A DNA stretch of 64,000 bases, taken from the NCBI GenBank assembly GCA_900545715.1, contig URAJ01000001.1, positions 1-64,000 on the forward strand, read 5' to 3'. The notes beneath the pieces are model-generated. The model worked only from the letters and a program-made list of their open reading frames with translations. It did not search any database and was not told the DNA's origin. Source of the DNA: an uncultured Opitutales bacterium (GTDB lineage Bacteria > Verrucomicrobiota > Verrucomicrobiia > Opitutales > Intestinicryptomonadaceae). This document shows positions 8,991 to 15,041 of this stretch, in pieces. Position 1 is the stretch's first letter. Each line of letters opens with the position of its first letter. The translations under genes were made by a program, and so were the position numbers.

Positions 8991-10063
8991 AATTCAACGT
9001 CTCCATACGCCCCGGGAAGGCTGAACCGCCCGCGGGGGCTGTTGTTTTTTTCCGATTTTCCCTGAGCCTCCTTTTTCAGGAAATCTTCCTCGAAAATCCA
9101 ATCCTGCCACTCTTTGCCTATCGCCCTGTCGAAGAGTCCGAGTATTTCCCCCGCCGAAAATCCGGCTTCAAGAGCCCGCCTGACTTGCCTCGCGTGGTAT
9201 TTCGCCCCGTTCTCCGTCTTGAACGGCTTTTTCATCTCGATTCTGGCTACCGCAAATTCGGAGAATTTCGCGCAGAGCTTTTCGGCGTCATTTGCCGAAA
9301 GCCCGCTTCCGCATTCAACCGGCAGCAATTCGCCAAACAGCCGCACGACTTCATTCGACATTCTTTCCGATTTCCTTTGGGGCGAATTGGGTTTCCCGTC
9401 CCCTAAGGGGGGACTTATAGGGGGGATACTATCCTTACTATCCTTACTATCCTTACTATCCTTACTATCCGGTTTCCTGTGGGTTCCCGTTGGGTTTGCG
9501 GTGGGTTCCGTTTGGGCTGCGTCTGGGTTGCCGTTGGGTTTCGAGTGGGTTCCCGTTGGGTTTGTGGTGGGTTCAAAATCGCCGTTTGGGTTTGCGGTGG
9601 GTTCCGTTTGGGTTTCGCGTGGGTTTTGCGTGGGTTTTTTTTCTGGGTTTCCGCTGGGTTTCTTTTCGGTTGCCGTTGGGTTTCCGTTGGGTTTCGAGTG
9701 GGTTTCCGCTGGGTTTGCGGTGGGTTCGGGGCGCGTTTCCTCCGTTTTCGGGCGCCCGCCCTTCGATCCGTTTTTCCAGTTTGCAACCAGCTTGGGATTT
9801 ATCTTTTTGAAGTCGTGGATTTCAATCTCGCCGCCGTTCGTGTCTATGAACCGGTACAGCCTCAATCCGTCGAAAAACTGCCCCGGCTCCCCGTTCCATC
9901 CGGCGACCGCTTCGAGAACGTCGGGCGTGTAGTCAAATACGTACTCCTTGCGCACCTGGCAGTGCGCCCAGAGGCGCAGAAGGCAGAGGACGGCCCCGTC
10001 GCCGCAGTATGCTGTCAACGCCCGCGTCTTCCAATGGTCCGGAAAATCTGTTTCTATTATCAT
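8987..10063 (-). CDS. Phage replication initiator / helicase loader-like protein with low-complexity linker
   Basis: 358 residues directly upstream of the helicase gene. The N-terminal ~100 residues (LRLWAHCQVRKEYVFDYTPD, HDFKKINPKL) look like the winged-helix of phage replisome organisers. Residues about 105-210 are a repetitive linker of TANP, ETHSKPNGNP and four-fold KDS units. The C-terminal ~100 residues (KTENGAKYHARQVRRALEAG; FDRAIGKEWQDWIF) resemble helicase-loader domains of DnaT/O-type proteins. The linker DNA carries iterons (see 9428-9745), as in lambda O, whose gene contains the origin. Function inferred from layout; exact family not proven. Confidence 0.7.
   Translation of the reverse strand: MIIETDFPDHWKTRALTAYCGDGAVLCLLRLWAHCQVRKEYVFDYTPDVLEAVAGWNGEPGQFFDGLRLYRFIDTNGGEIEIHDFKKINPKLVANWKNGSKGGRPKTEETRPEPTANPAETHSKPNGNPTATEKKPSGNPEKKPTQNPRETQTEPTANPNGDFEPTTNPTGTHSKPNGNPDAAQTEPTANPTGTHRKPDSKDSKDSKDSKDSIPPISPPLGDGKPNSPQRKSERMSNEVVRLFGELLPVECGSGLSANDAEKLCAKFSEFAVARIEMKKPFKTENGAKYHARQVRRALEAGFSAGEILGLFDRAIGKEWQDWIFEEDFLKKEAQGKSEKNNSPRGRFSLPGAYGDVEL
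9428..9470. repeat. 9-bp tandem repeat (ACTATCCTT) x 4.8 inside initiator gene
   Basis: Four exact copies of ACTATCCTT at 9428-9463 plus a 7-bp partial copy to 9470. On the coding strand they specify the DSK/KDS run of the initiator. Being a multiple of three they keep the frame. Tandem iterons inside a replication gene suggest an origin; simple slippage of a low-complexity linker is the alternative. Confidence 0.9.
9478..9745. repeat. Degenerate GGGTTTSCGKTGGGTT repeats (linker of initiator gene)
   Basis: About 15 variants of GGGTT(T/C)CCGTTGGGTT, units 9-18 bp, running through the linker coding region. The strand is strongly skewed (G/T on plus, C/A on minus). They encode the TANP/SKPNGNP peptide repeats. 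Together with the 9-bp array they make roughly 320 bp of iteron-like DNA. Confidence 0.8.
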
Positions 10064-10090
10064 GGTTTGAAAAATTGAAAATTTTAAGAG

Positions 10091-10127
10091 CCCCGCGCTC
10101 GGGTAAAAGCGGCTCCGTCGCGCGGGG
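10091..10127 (-). terminator. Hairpin between DUF4406 gene and replication genes (possible attenuator)
   Basis: CCCCGCGC at 10091-10098 pairs with GCGCGGGG at 10120-10127 with a 21-nt loop. In the leftward direction it is followed by CTCTTAAAATTTT rather than a clean T run, so it may act as a weak terminator or attenuator before the initiator gene. Confidence 0.35.
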
Positions 10128-10147
10128 AAGAGAGCACAATCAAAAAT

Positions 10148-10471
10148 TCATTCCGGATAGAACAAAATCCACTTTCCGCCCGCGCGGGCGCTGTCGTGTT
10201 CTATCTTCGCTCCGCGAGATTTCCTCCACCCCGGGAGCATCATTATCGCGTCGCATTTGCAGAGGTCTTTCAGGCACTCTTTGAGAATTGCCTGGTATTC
10301 GTCTTCGCGCATCGGCCTGTCGCCGTTTTCAGCCATCCACTTCCGCGCCCTGTCGGCCGGATTAACAGGACAGTGCCCCAGCTTGAAAATCAGGTCTTCC
10401 GCTTTGTCGAACGCCTCGACGTTAAAATTTTCTATGCCCGTCATCGGGCCCGATATGTATATGTCTTTCAT
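10148..10471 (-). CDS. DUF4406 protein (nucleoside 2-deoxyribosyltransferase-like)
   Basis: 107 residues beginning MKDIYISGPMTGIENFNVEA; YISGPMTG is the start signature of the DUF4406 family, a Rossmann-like relative of nucleoside deoxyribosyltransferases common in phages. AIMMLPGWRKSRGAKIEHD matches the second conserved block (LPGWxxSxGAxxE), where the glutamate is the expected catalytic residue. It may act in nucleotide metabolism or base exchange; no phage substrate is established. ATG with GAGAT upstream, just after the HTH gene. Confidence 0.85.
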   Translation of the reverse strand: MKDIYISGPMTGIENFNVEAFDKAEDLIFKLGHCPVNPADRARKWMAENGDRPMREDEYQAILKECLKDLCKCDAIMMLPGWRKSRGAKIEHDSARAGGKWILFYPE

Positions 10472-10473
10472 TT

Positions 10474-10713
10474 TTATCTCGGGTAAAGTTTAGAGGGGCC
10501 CGTCGTCGCCTTTATGAGGATCCTGTCGAGCGCGTCCCTGTTGTAGTATTTGCTGTTGCCCGTCCTTATGTACGGGATTTTGTGCCTAAGGCGGAACTTC
10601 GTCCACGTTCGCGAAATTTTTATGCCGCAGTAGGCCATGGCCCTTTTGGTGTCCATCAGATAAGGCGCGACGGAAGCCTCGCCCGCCGGATCGCATTGAG
10701 TTGAGTTGCTCAT
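10474..10713 (-). CDS. Excisionase-like helix-turn-helix protein
   Basis: 79 residues. YLMDTKRAMAYCGIKISRTW, TKFRLRHKIPYIRTGNSKYY and NRDALDRIL match the winged-helix layout of MerR/excisionase-type DNA-binding domains (helix, turn, helix, then a wing with R-x-G-N-x-x-Y-Y). It could be the directionality factor for the integrase or an early regulator. ATGA overlap with the small membrane gene upstream. Confidence 0.65.
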   Translation of the reverse strand: MSNSTQCDPAGEASVAPYLMDTKRAMAYCGIKISRTWTKFRLRHKIPYIRTGNSKYYNRDALDRILIKATTGPSKLYPR

Positions 10714-10889
10714 AGTGAAAAAAACGCTATTATGAAAATTTCGATTGAGATTAAGGTTCCGACAACCGCCACTGCGATGCCGAGAAATTCGAGCGCCTTG
10801 CCCATTTTTGAAACGGCGCGCGCCGTCTCGTCTTCATACCTTGCGGTGAAGTCCGAAATCGGTTCGGGTATTTCATTGGGAAATTTCAT
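10710..10889 (-). CDS. Small single-span membrane protein (59 aa)
   Basis: A short frame between the two neighbouring genes: ATG at 10889, stop at 10710-10712. The start overlaps the previous gene's end by 17 bp and the stop overlaps the next start by ATGA, the same coupling used throughout this operon. The first ~30 residues are polar (MKFPNEIPEPISDFTARYED), followed by one hydrophobic helix ending AFFSL. Function unknown; small phage membrane proteins can act in lysis or exclusion, but there is no evidence for either. Confidence 0.65.
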   Translation of the reverse strand: MKFPNEIPEPISDFTARYEDETARAVSKMGKALEFLGIAVAVVGTLISIEIFIIAFFSL

Positions 10890-11184
10890 CGAGCCTTTCC
10901 TTCGCCCGCCACACTTCGACGGCCATAAATCCCTCGGCGGCGTTCGCCTTTTCGCGCAGCTTCATGACTTCCCAAAGGGCGGATCTCGACGATTCGCCCG
11001 ATTCCGCGAACTTGCCCTGCGCGTCAAGCTCGGCGGATTCCAGCGCAAGGCGGAACGATTCCGGCACTCCGAGCCCCTCCGCCACCTGCCGGCAAAACTC
11101 GATTCTGTCCGCGAGCATTCGGGCGTACTGCCCCATCAGCGCAACCAATTCCTCGCGGATGTCTCTATCCTCTTCCCCAATCAT
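10873..11184 (-). CDS. Hypothetical phage protein, helical (103 aa)
   Basis: ATG at 11184 has GGAGGA upstream and overlaps the previous stop by ATGA. The product (MIGEEDRDIREELVALMGQY...) is almost entirely helical and charged, suggesting a coiled coil or helical bundle. An antisense frame on the plus strand (10732-11265) is a shadow. No family recognised. Confidence 0.7.
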   Translation of the reverse strand: MIGEEDRDIREELVALMGQYARMLADRIEFCRQVAEGLGVPESFRLALESAELDAQGKFAESGESSRSALWEVMKLREKANAAEGFMAVEVWRAKERLDEISQ

Positions 11185-11426
11185 TTCCCGTCCTCCGCAA
11201 ACGTCTCCCTCATGCGCTTCGCAAGCCTCTCCGCCCCGAGCTTCGCGGCGCTTATAGAACTGTAAGATGTCAAAGTTTCGGGAAAATCGGGACGACACAT
11301 GCGGTAGGCGGCTCCGCAAAGTTTTATTACAAATTCCGTTCTGCCTCCCATGCGGCCCTCCCAGAGGCAAGAATCGATCTTCTCCCATACTATCGCGGGC
11401 GAGGCTTTCGCTTTTGTGTTTTTCAT
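11181..11426 (-). CDS. Hypothetical phage protein (81 aa)
   Basis: MKNTKAKASPAIVWEKIDSC opens an 81-residue basic protein with a central beta-like segment (RTEFVIKLCGAAYRM) and a helical tail. ATGA overlaps on both sides. No family recognised. Confidence 0.65.
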   Translation of the reverse strand: MKNTKAKASPAIVWEKIDSCLWEGRMGGRTEFVIKLCGAAYRMCRPDFPETLTSYSSISAAKLGAERLAKRMRETFAEDGK

Positions 11427-11812
11427 TTCCGCTTCCCCGCCTCCAAAATCGGTAACCCCGCTTCCGTGGGCACATAGATTACATTTTGATTGTTGCGGTT
11501 AAGCCCGTCTATCCAAAGATAGCGCAGATACGCCTCATTGCCTTTCAGACTGTCGCCGATAATCTTATTTGCTTCCGCAACTCCGCGCGCGCGGACAATT
11601 TCAGCCTCGGAAAGCATCTTTGCCGATTCCATTTTAGCCTTGGCCTCTTCGATTGCGATTTGCCGGTTCTGCTCAGCCTTGCGCAATTCCGCGAGCCCCG
11701 ACTGTCCCGCTCTCCATACGTTGTATATCGGGGATGCGAGGAGCGCAAAGACCGCAAGCACCGCAACTCCGCAACCTATCGCTCCATTTATTTTTATATT
11801 ATTATTGTCCAT
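11423..11812 (-). CDS. Truncated SPFH/prohibitin-like membrane protein
   Basis: 129 residues: an N-terminal membrane helix (about 10-30, GCGVAVLAVFALLASPIYNV), then a long coiled coil (ELRKAEQNRQIAIEEAKAKM, AEIVRARGVAEANKIIGDSL) and a C-terminal segment ending VIYVPTEAGLPILEAGK. The coiled coil and the tail match the C-terminal part of SPFH/HflK-type proteins, but the SPFH beta domain is missing. Short prohibitin-like proteins of this form are known from phages of Bacteroides-like hosts. It probably oligomerises at the inner membrane; a role in exclusion or takeover is only a guess. Confidence 0.75.
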   Translation of the reverse strand: MDNNNIKINGAIGCGVAVLAVFALLASPIYNVWRAGQSGLAELRKAEQNRQIAIEEAKAKMESAKMLSEAEIVRARGVAEANKIIGDSLKGNEAYLRYLWIDGLNRNNQNVIYVPTEAGLPILEAGKRK

Positions 11813-11815
11813 TTC

Positions 11816-12184
11816 CTACGCCTCCTCTTCGTTGCTTTCTTCGCTCGCCGACTCGCAGAGATCCTTAAAAGACTCCATGATTTTTTTCGCCTCTGGAGCG
11901 AGAACGCTGTCTATAAACAATTCGCATTCTTCTTTCGTGGCGAACACCGCCTTCGGGTTTCGAGCGTTACGATTATCGTTATCAATAATCTTGTATCCGG
12001 AAAAAATGCTTTTACCGTTTGCTCGTATATAATAAAGAGCGAGAATCTTGCTCTTCATAAAAACCGGATTGTCATTTTCTAACATCGTTGTCGCCGACCA
12101 CACGACATCGCCCACTTTAAATCTCGGCTCCGCCGCGGGCTTGTTGTCGGTTATATTTTCCTTTGACATATTTTCTTCGTTCAT
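11816..12184 (-). CDS. Hypothetical phage protein, paralogue of the gene at 12302-12802
   Basis: 122 residues from the ATG at 12184, preceded by GGAAAGGA; earlier in-frame starts (12208, 12295) lack a ribosome site. The middle part (KVGDVVWSATTM; KSKILALYYIRANGKS) and especially VFATKEECELFIDSV match the upstream gene's KDDYVWAVVKV, ARAKIENVVYV and VFTTMQECEAFID. The two appear to be diverged tandem duplicates of a small beta-rich domain with a C-terminal helix. Function unknown. Confidence 0.65.
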   Translation of the reverse strand: MNEENMSKENITDNKPAAEPRFKVGDVVWSATTMLENDNPVFMKSKILALYYIRANGKSIFSGYKIIDNDNRNARNPKAVFATKEECELFIDSVLAPEAKKIMESFKDLCESASEESNEEEA

Positions 12185-12301
12185 TTTATTGTCCTTTCCG
12201 TTTATCATTTTTTGTACTTTCCAAGCCCTTGGCATGAGCCCGAGGGCTTTTCTTTTTAAAGTTTGCGCGCGCGGCCTCCGCCTCGCCAACGGCAATGTTC
12301 C

Positions 12302-12802
12302 TCAACGTATGGCATTTTCAATATTGGCGAATCCGAAACCGTCTATAAAAGCTTCGCATTCCTGCATTGTGGTGAAGACGTTTTCCCTTTCCAGGAGCCC
12401 CCATGGGGAAGTAAGCGTGTAAACCGCCCTGCTTTCGCGGGTTTCGTTGCGCACATAAACGACGTTTTCTATTTTTGCCCGCGCAAATACGACCTTCCTC
12501 TTTTCATCGTCTTTTGGGCAGACTTTGACGACCGCCCACACATAGTCGTCCTTCTCCCATTCCGGAGCTTTTTTTCCCGCTTCAACGCCTTCCGCCGGCT
12601 TTTCCGGATCGGGGGCATACTCCGCCCCGCAATCCTTTCCCTCGCTTTCTCCTTTCAATTTCCGCAGAATTTTGTCCACATCCGCAGCGTCTTGCGCGAA
12701 GCCGCAAATGTACCCGCCTTTATATTCCAGGAACGCTTCGAGCGCCGGAATCGTCTTTTTGTCGGTCTCTATTATTACTTTCATCTCTGATCTGCCTTTC
12801 AT
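12302..12802 (-). CDS. Hypothetical phage protein, paralogue of the gene at 11816-12184
   Basis: 166 residues; the ATG at 12802 overlaps the preceding RHH stop by ATGA (12784 is an alternative start, MKVIIETDKK). The N-terminal 50 residues (EAFLEYKGGYICGFAQDAAD) are not shared with its paralogue; a charged linker leads to the shared domain (about 85-160) containing KDDYVWAVVKV and VFTTMQECEAFID. The extra N-terminal domain may have been gained, or lost from the paralogue. Function unknown. Confidence 0.65.
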   Translation of the reverse strand: MKGRSEMKVIIETDKKTIPALEAFLEYKGGYICGFAQDAADVDKILRKLKGESEGKDCGAEYAPDPEKPAEGVEAGKKAPEWEKDDYVWAVVKVCPKDDEKRKVVFARAKIENVVYVRNETRESRAVYTLTSPWGLLERENVFTTMQECEAFIDGFGFANIENAIR

Positions 12803-13029
12803 TGTTTGTGGGAAATTTCTTCCATATTTGCCGTTTCTTTCCGTTCGCCCCCCCCGAGCGTCCCTTTATTTTCCATTTTTGAAAACTTGCGCCTCACGCC
12901 TTCGATGCCTTCGCGCAACGCAAGCCTGATCGCGGTCTGCTTGCTCTCGCCGATTTCCTCTGCGAGCTTGGAGATTTCAGCTTCGAGCTCTTCTGATATG
13001 CGGATTGTTTGTGTAATCATGAGCTTCAT
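12799..13029 (-). CDS. Ribbon-helix-helix (CopG/Arc type) regulator
   Basis: 76 residues from ATG 13029; the longer GTG start at 13050 would run through an operator. ITQTIRISEELEAEISKLAE and ESKQTAIRLALREGIEGVRR form the beta-strand, helix, turn, helix of an RHH DNA-binding domain, followed by a polar tail. The divergent gene at 13124 encodes a related RHH protein. GTGTTAAG repeats lie immediately upstream, so it is likely the autoregulated first gene and controller of the early operon. Confidence 0.8.
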   Translation of the reverse strand: MKLMITQTIRISEELEAEISKLAEEIGESKQTAIRLALREGIEGVRRKFSKMENKGTLGGGERKETANMEEISHKQ

Positions 13030-13033
13030 AATT

Positions 13034-13107
13034 GTGTTAAGATGTACCACGTCAAGAAAAAAGTGTTAAGTCTAACCACTTTTTTTTATTTGGCGTAATG
13101 TGTTAAG
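13034..13107. promoter_or_regulatory. Three GTGTTAAG direct repeats between divergent RHH genes
   Basis: GTGTTAAG at 13034-13041, 13063-13070 and 13100-13107, start-to-start distances 29 and 37 bp, all in the same orientation in the 94-bp gap between two divergent RHH genes. Direct half-sites on the same face are typical for RHH operators. Likely the early control region of the prophage. Confidence 0.65.
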
Positions 13108-13123
13108 TTTTAATACTGCTTTT

Positions 13124-13324
13124 ATGAAAGATGAAAAAAAGCTGTTAATTACGCATACCGTTCGCGTCACTGAAGATTTAGAGAAAGAGCTAAGTAGCGT
13201 TTCGCGCATTTTAGATATGCCCAAACAGGAGACAATCCGCCTCTGTCTGCGCATAGGCCTTACCCACCTGCGCCGCGTGAAGTACGACCTCGCCGCCTGC
13301 GTCCTCGAAAAGTCGGAAAAATAG
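13124..13324 (+). CDS. Ribbon-helix-helix regulator, divergent partner
   Basis: 66 residues, MKDEKKLLITHTVRVTEDLE then DMPKQETIRLCLRIGLTHLR: an RHH domain closely parallel to the protein encoded at 12799-13029 (ITQTIRISEELE ... KQTAIRLALREGIEGVRR). No clear ribosome binding site. It is the only rightward gene in this control zone, so the pair could be opposing switches of the lysogeny decision. Confidence 0.75.
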   Translation: MKDEKKLLITHTVRVTEDLEKELSSVSRILDMPKQETIRLCLRIGLTHLRRVKYDLAACVLEKSEK

Positions 13325-13340
13325 CCTCCGGCGCAGTTGG

Positions 13341-13553
13341 TCATCTGGCTTCCTCCGTAGAAACGCCGGTTTCAACCGTTTCTTTCCGTTCGCCCTTTTC
13401 CGCCTCCGCCCGAGCCTTCCGCGCGTCCAACGCCTCTCTTATAAGAGTTCTTACGGCCTGCGATTGATTGTAGCTCACGGCTCTTATCTCCGGCATCCAC
13501 GATACCGGAACGTTCGATATGTTCAAATATGTCGTTAACTCATCCATTAGCAT
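13341..13553 (-). CDS. Small RHH-like protein
   Basis: 70 residues. LNISNVPVSWMPEIRAVSYN and QSQAVRTLIREALDARKA fit an RHH domain (short strand, helix, N-cap, helix), followed by an acidic tail. An operator-like GGTTTAATAAACC lies three bases upstream of its start codon, so initiation would be blocked when the site is bound. Start could also be the ATG at 13547. Confidence 0.6.
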   Translation of the reverse strand: MLMDELTTYLNISNVPVSWMPEIRAVSYNQSQAVRTLIREALDARKARAEAEKGERKETVETGVSTEEAR

Positions 13554-13603
13554 AAGGTTTAATAAACCATTGGGTCTTTTTATTTATATTTCAAATTGTG
13601 ATT

Positions 13604-13816
13604 CTATTTCCTGTGTACGCCAATAGGTTTATTAAACCCTTTGACGAATTTCTCCAGCCCTTCTTTCACCAGATCATCGAGAGAACGATTTTCCTTTTTA
13701 ATAATCTCAAAAAGAGAGTTAAACGTCTTCGAGGATATTTCAAATTCTATCCTCACAAGGTTTATTAAACCTCTTTTTTGAGAGTTATTCTTTCTTGTGC
13801 GTTTTTTTGTTTTCAT
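13604..13816 (-). CDS. Small RHH-like protein containing two operator sites in its coding sequence
   Basis: 70 residues: a basic N-terminal arm (MKTKKRTRKNNSQKRG), then LVRIEFEISSKTFNSLFEII and NRSLDDLVKEGLEKFVKGF, an RHH-like strand-helix-helix. Its start lies within the 3' end of the upstream RHH gene (32-bp overlap, different frame). Two GGTTTATTAAACC sites lie in its frame near both ends, at 13759 and 13626. Confidence 0.6.
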   Translation of the reverse strand: MKTKKRTRKNNSQKRGLINLVRIEFEISSKTFNSLFEIIKKENRSLDDLVKEGLEKFVKGFNKPIGVHRK

Positions 13817-13964
13817 ATTCAGCTACAAGTTTTTCCATGGCCAATCGAAGGGCTTCTGTAAAAGACATACCTTGTTCATTTGCGATTGCTTTGACGCGAC
13901 GCACAAGTTTCTTTTCTTGTGAGGAAGAAATACGTTGCTTGGTATCTGACAATTTATTCGGCAT
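13785..13964 (-). CDS. Small RHH/CopG-like protein (59 aa)
   Basis: ATG at 13964 with GGAG five bases upstream; TAA at 13785-13787. The product MPNKLSDTKQRISSSQEKKL, then VRRVKAIANEQGMSFTEALR and LAMEKLVAEY, has the spacing of an RHH domain. It is the first gene of a leftward pair with the 13604-13816 gene. An operator site (13994-14006) lies 30 bp upstream beside a TTGACT -35-like box (minus strand, 14013-14008). Confidence 0.65.
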   Translation of the reverse strand: MPNKLSDTKQRISSSQEKKLVRRVKAIANEQGMSFTEALRLAMEKLVAEYENKKTHKKE

Positions 13965-14092
13965 ATCTCCATACTGTGAAGATAGACCAAAAAGGTTTAA
14001 TAAACCAAGTCAATAAAAATTTTTTATTTTTTTATTTTTTTTATAAAAAAAAGGTGGAAAATTCGCCCATCACATGGTCTAATACAAACACA

Positions 14093-14284
14093 ATGAATGC
14101 CAATACACCCACAAGAAAGCCTCACAAGCCGCTTGTCAACTACGTTCCCGCAGACAGAATCCGCCGAATAGTTGCATTGCGCTCTCGCGGAAATATAAAT
14201 CTGCAACGCGGAGCTTATAGCACATCTGCCGACATCGAAAAAAGACGTGAAAAGATTGCAAAATATGATTTTTCACGATTCTAA
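14093..14284 (+). CDS. Small basic protein (63 aa), phage cargo
   Basis: MNANTPTRKPHKPLVNYVPA followed by DRIRRIVALRSRGNINLQRG and a charged tail. The longer upstream frame reads through AT-rich non-coding DNA, so the ATG at 14093 is chosen. It overlaps the next gene's start by 20 bp, suggesting coupling. No family recognised; lower GC than the phage core. Confidence 0.5.
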   Translation: MNANTPTRKPHKPLVNYVPADRIRRIVALRSRGNINLQRGAYSTSADIEKRREKIAKYDFSRF

Positions 14285-14855
14285 CAACAAACTTTTCGAG
14301 CAATTAAGCAGCCATCACAAAGCCGCCGAATTGGCAATAAAAGAGTCGGAAAGTTATAATTCCGAAATTCCGATACCCGCATTAAAAGAATTGCGCGACG
14401 CTTATCATCATTTCGATAATGCGCTGCAATTCGCCGACAAAGCCGACCAAGAAAGAGAATTGTATCGGGCAATTTCCCACTGCAAACGGGCATACTTTGA
14501 CTCAAAAGAATGCACATTTCAGTATCTTTTGGAAAATATAGAATCAATAAAAGAAAAGCTTGGGCGATATGTCTTTATTTTAGGACAATACATACCCGAG
14601 TATCCGACCCACAAGAAAAATATAAAAACGGCTTTATCTTTTTACCACGAAATAAAAGACTTAAAAGTTGAAGCTCGAGAAAGTCGATATTCGGAATGCG
14701 ATAAACACATATCCGGCTTAAAGGCATTCATCCAGGCTTACAGCGATATGGAAGACGACATACTCGCGGATATTTATAATCGGAAAAGGACGGCTTGGAT
14801 AGGCGCGATAATCGGGATACTTGGCATACTTTTCAGCATTATAGCCTTTTTTTAA
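14265..14855 (+). CDS. Helical protein with C-terminal membrane anchor, phage cargo
   Basis: 196 residues from ATG 14265 (an in-frame GTG at 14247 is less likely). Residues 1-165 are helical (KAAELAIKESESYNSEIPIP, LKELRDAYHHFDNALQFADK, KDLKVEARESRYSECDKHIS), and the last ~20 residues are a hydrophobic helix (GAIIGILGILFSIIAFF). Low GC and AT-rich codons mark it as foreign to both the phage core and host. Its place beside toxin-antitoxin genes next to the integrase is typical for lysogenic cargo such as superinfection exclusion or defence effectors, but no domain proves this. Confidence 0.6.
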   Translation: MIFHDSNNKLFEQLSSHHKAAELAIKESESYNSEIPIPALKELRDAYHHFDNALQFADKADQERELYRAISHCKRAYFDSKECTFQYLLENIESIKEKLGRYVFILGQYIPEYPTHKKNIKTALSFYHEIKDLKVEARESRYSECDKHISGLKAFIQAYSDMEDDILADIYNRKRTAWIGAIIGILGILFSIIAFF

Positions 14856-14861
14856 ATTCGG

Positions 14862-14891
14862 AAAAACGGAAGACCCCGAAATACTCCGAAA
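14862..14891. repeat. 30-bp exact direct repeat, copy 1
   Basis: Thirty bases (AAAAACGGAAGACCCCGAAA, then TACTCCGAAA) identical to 16159-16188, spaced 1297 bp. It follows the stop of the membrane-protein gene by six bases. Confidence 0.95.
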
Positions 14892-14897
14892 ATCACA

Positions 14898-15041
14898 TTA
14901 CCGCGACGCGCCCGTATCGCCGCGCATGGTGTCGAGCTTGGCGCGTTCGGCGTCGTTGAGCATAATCAGAAAGTTTTTGCGCTTGTCCGCAATTTTTTTT
15001 GCGTCCCGAGCCTTTGTGCGCTCCGCCGCGGTTTTTATCAA
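14898..15041 (-). pseudogene. In-frame remnant after the antitoxin stop
   Basis: Directly after the TGA of the HigA-type antitoxin the same frame stays open for 47 codons to a TAA at 14898, encoding KTAAERTKARDAKKIADKRK and then FLIMLNDAERAKLDTMRGDT. The charged, ordered-looking sequence suggests a decayed C-terminal extension or the tail of another small gene. The only start is a TTG next to the stop. No function assigned. Confidence 0.35.

Larger units (their letters stand above)
13556..14006. promoter_or_regulatory. Four 13-bp GGTTTAATAAACC near-palindromes (operator/iteron sites)
   Basis: Sites at 13556-13568, 13626-13638, 13759-13771 and 13994-14006. Sites 1 and 4 read GGTTTAATAAACC, sites 2 and 3 its complement GGTTTATTAAACC, so all four are the same near-palindrome with one central base. 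Site 1 abuts the start of the 13341-13553 gene, site 4 sits next to a TTGACT upstream of the 13785-13964 gene, and sites 2 and 3 are inside the 13604-13816 coding sequence, where they spell GFNKP and GLINL. All three genes encode RHH-like proteins. Confidence 0.8.

Noticed and set aside
9428..9745. CRISPR-like repeats
   Set aside because: Units are short, degenerate, without unique spacers, and lie in frame within a coding sequence.
10732..11265. 177-codon plus-strand frame
   Set aside because: Antisense to three coupled minus-strand genes with good ribosome sites.
12205..12245. Hairpin AAGCCCT...AGGGCTT followed by T-rich DNA on the plus strand
   Set aside because: No plus-strand gene precedes it; in the leftward direction no T run follows, so it was not called a terminator.
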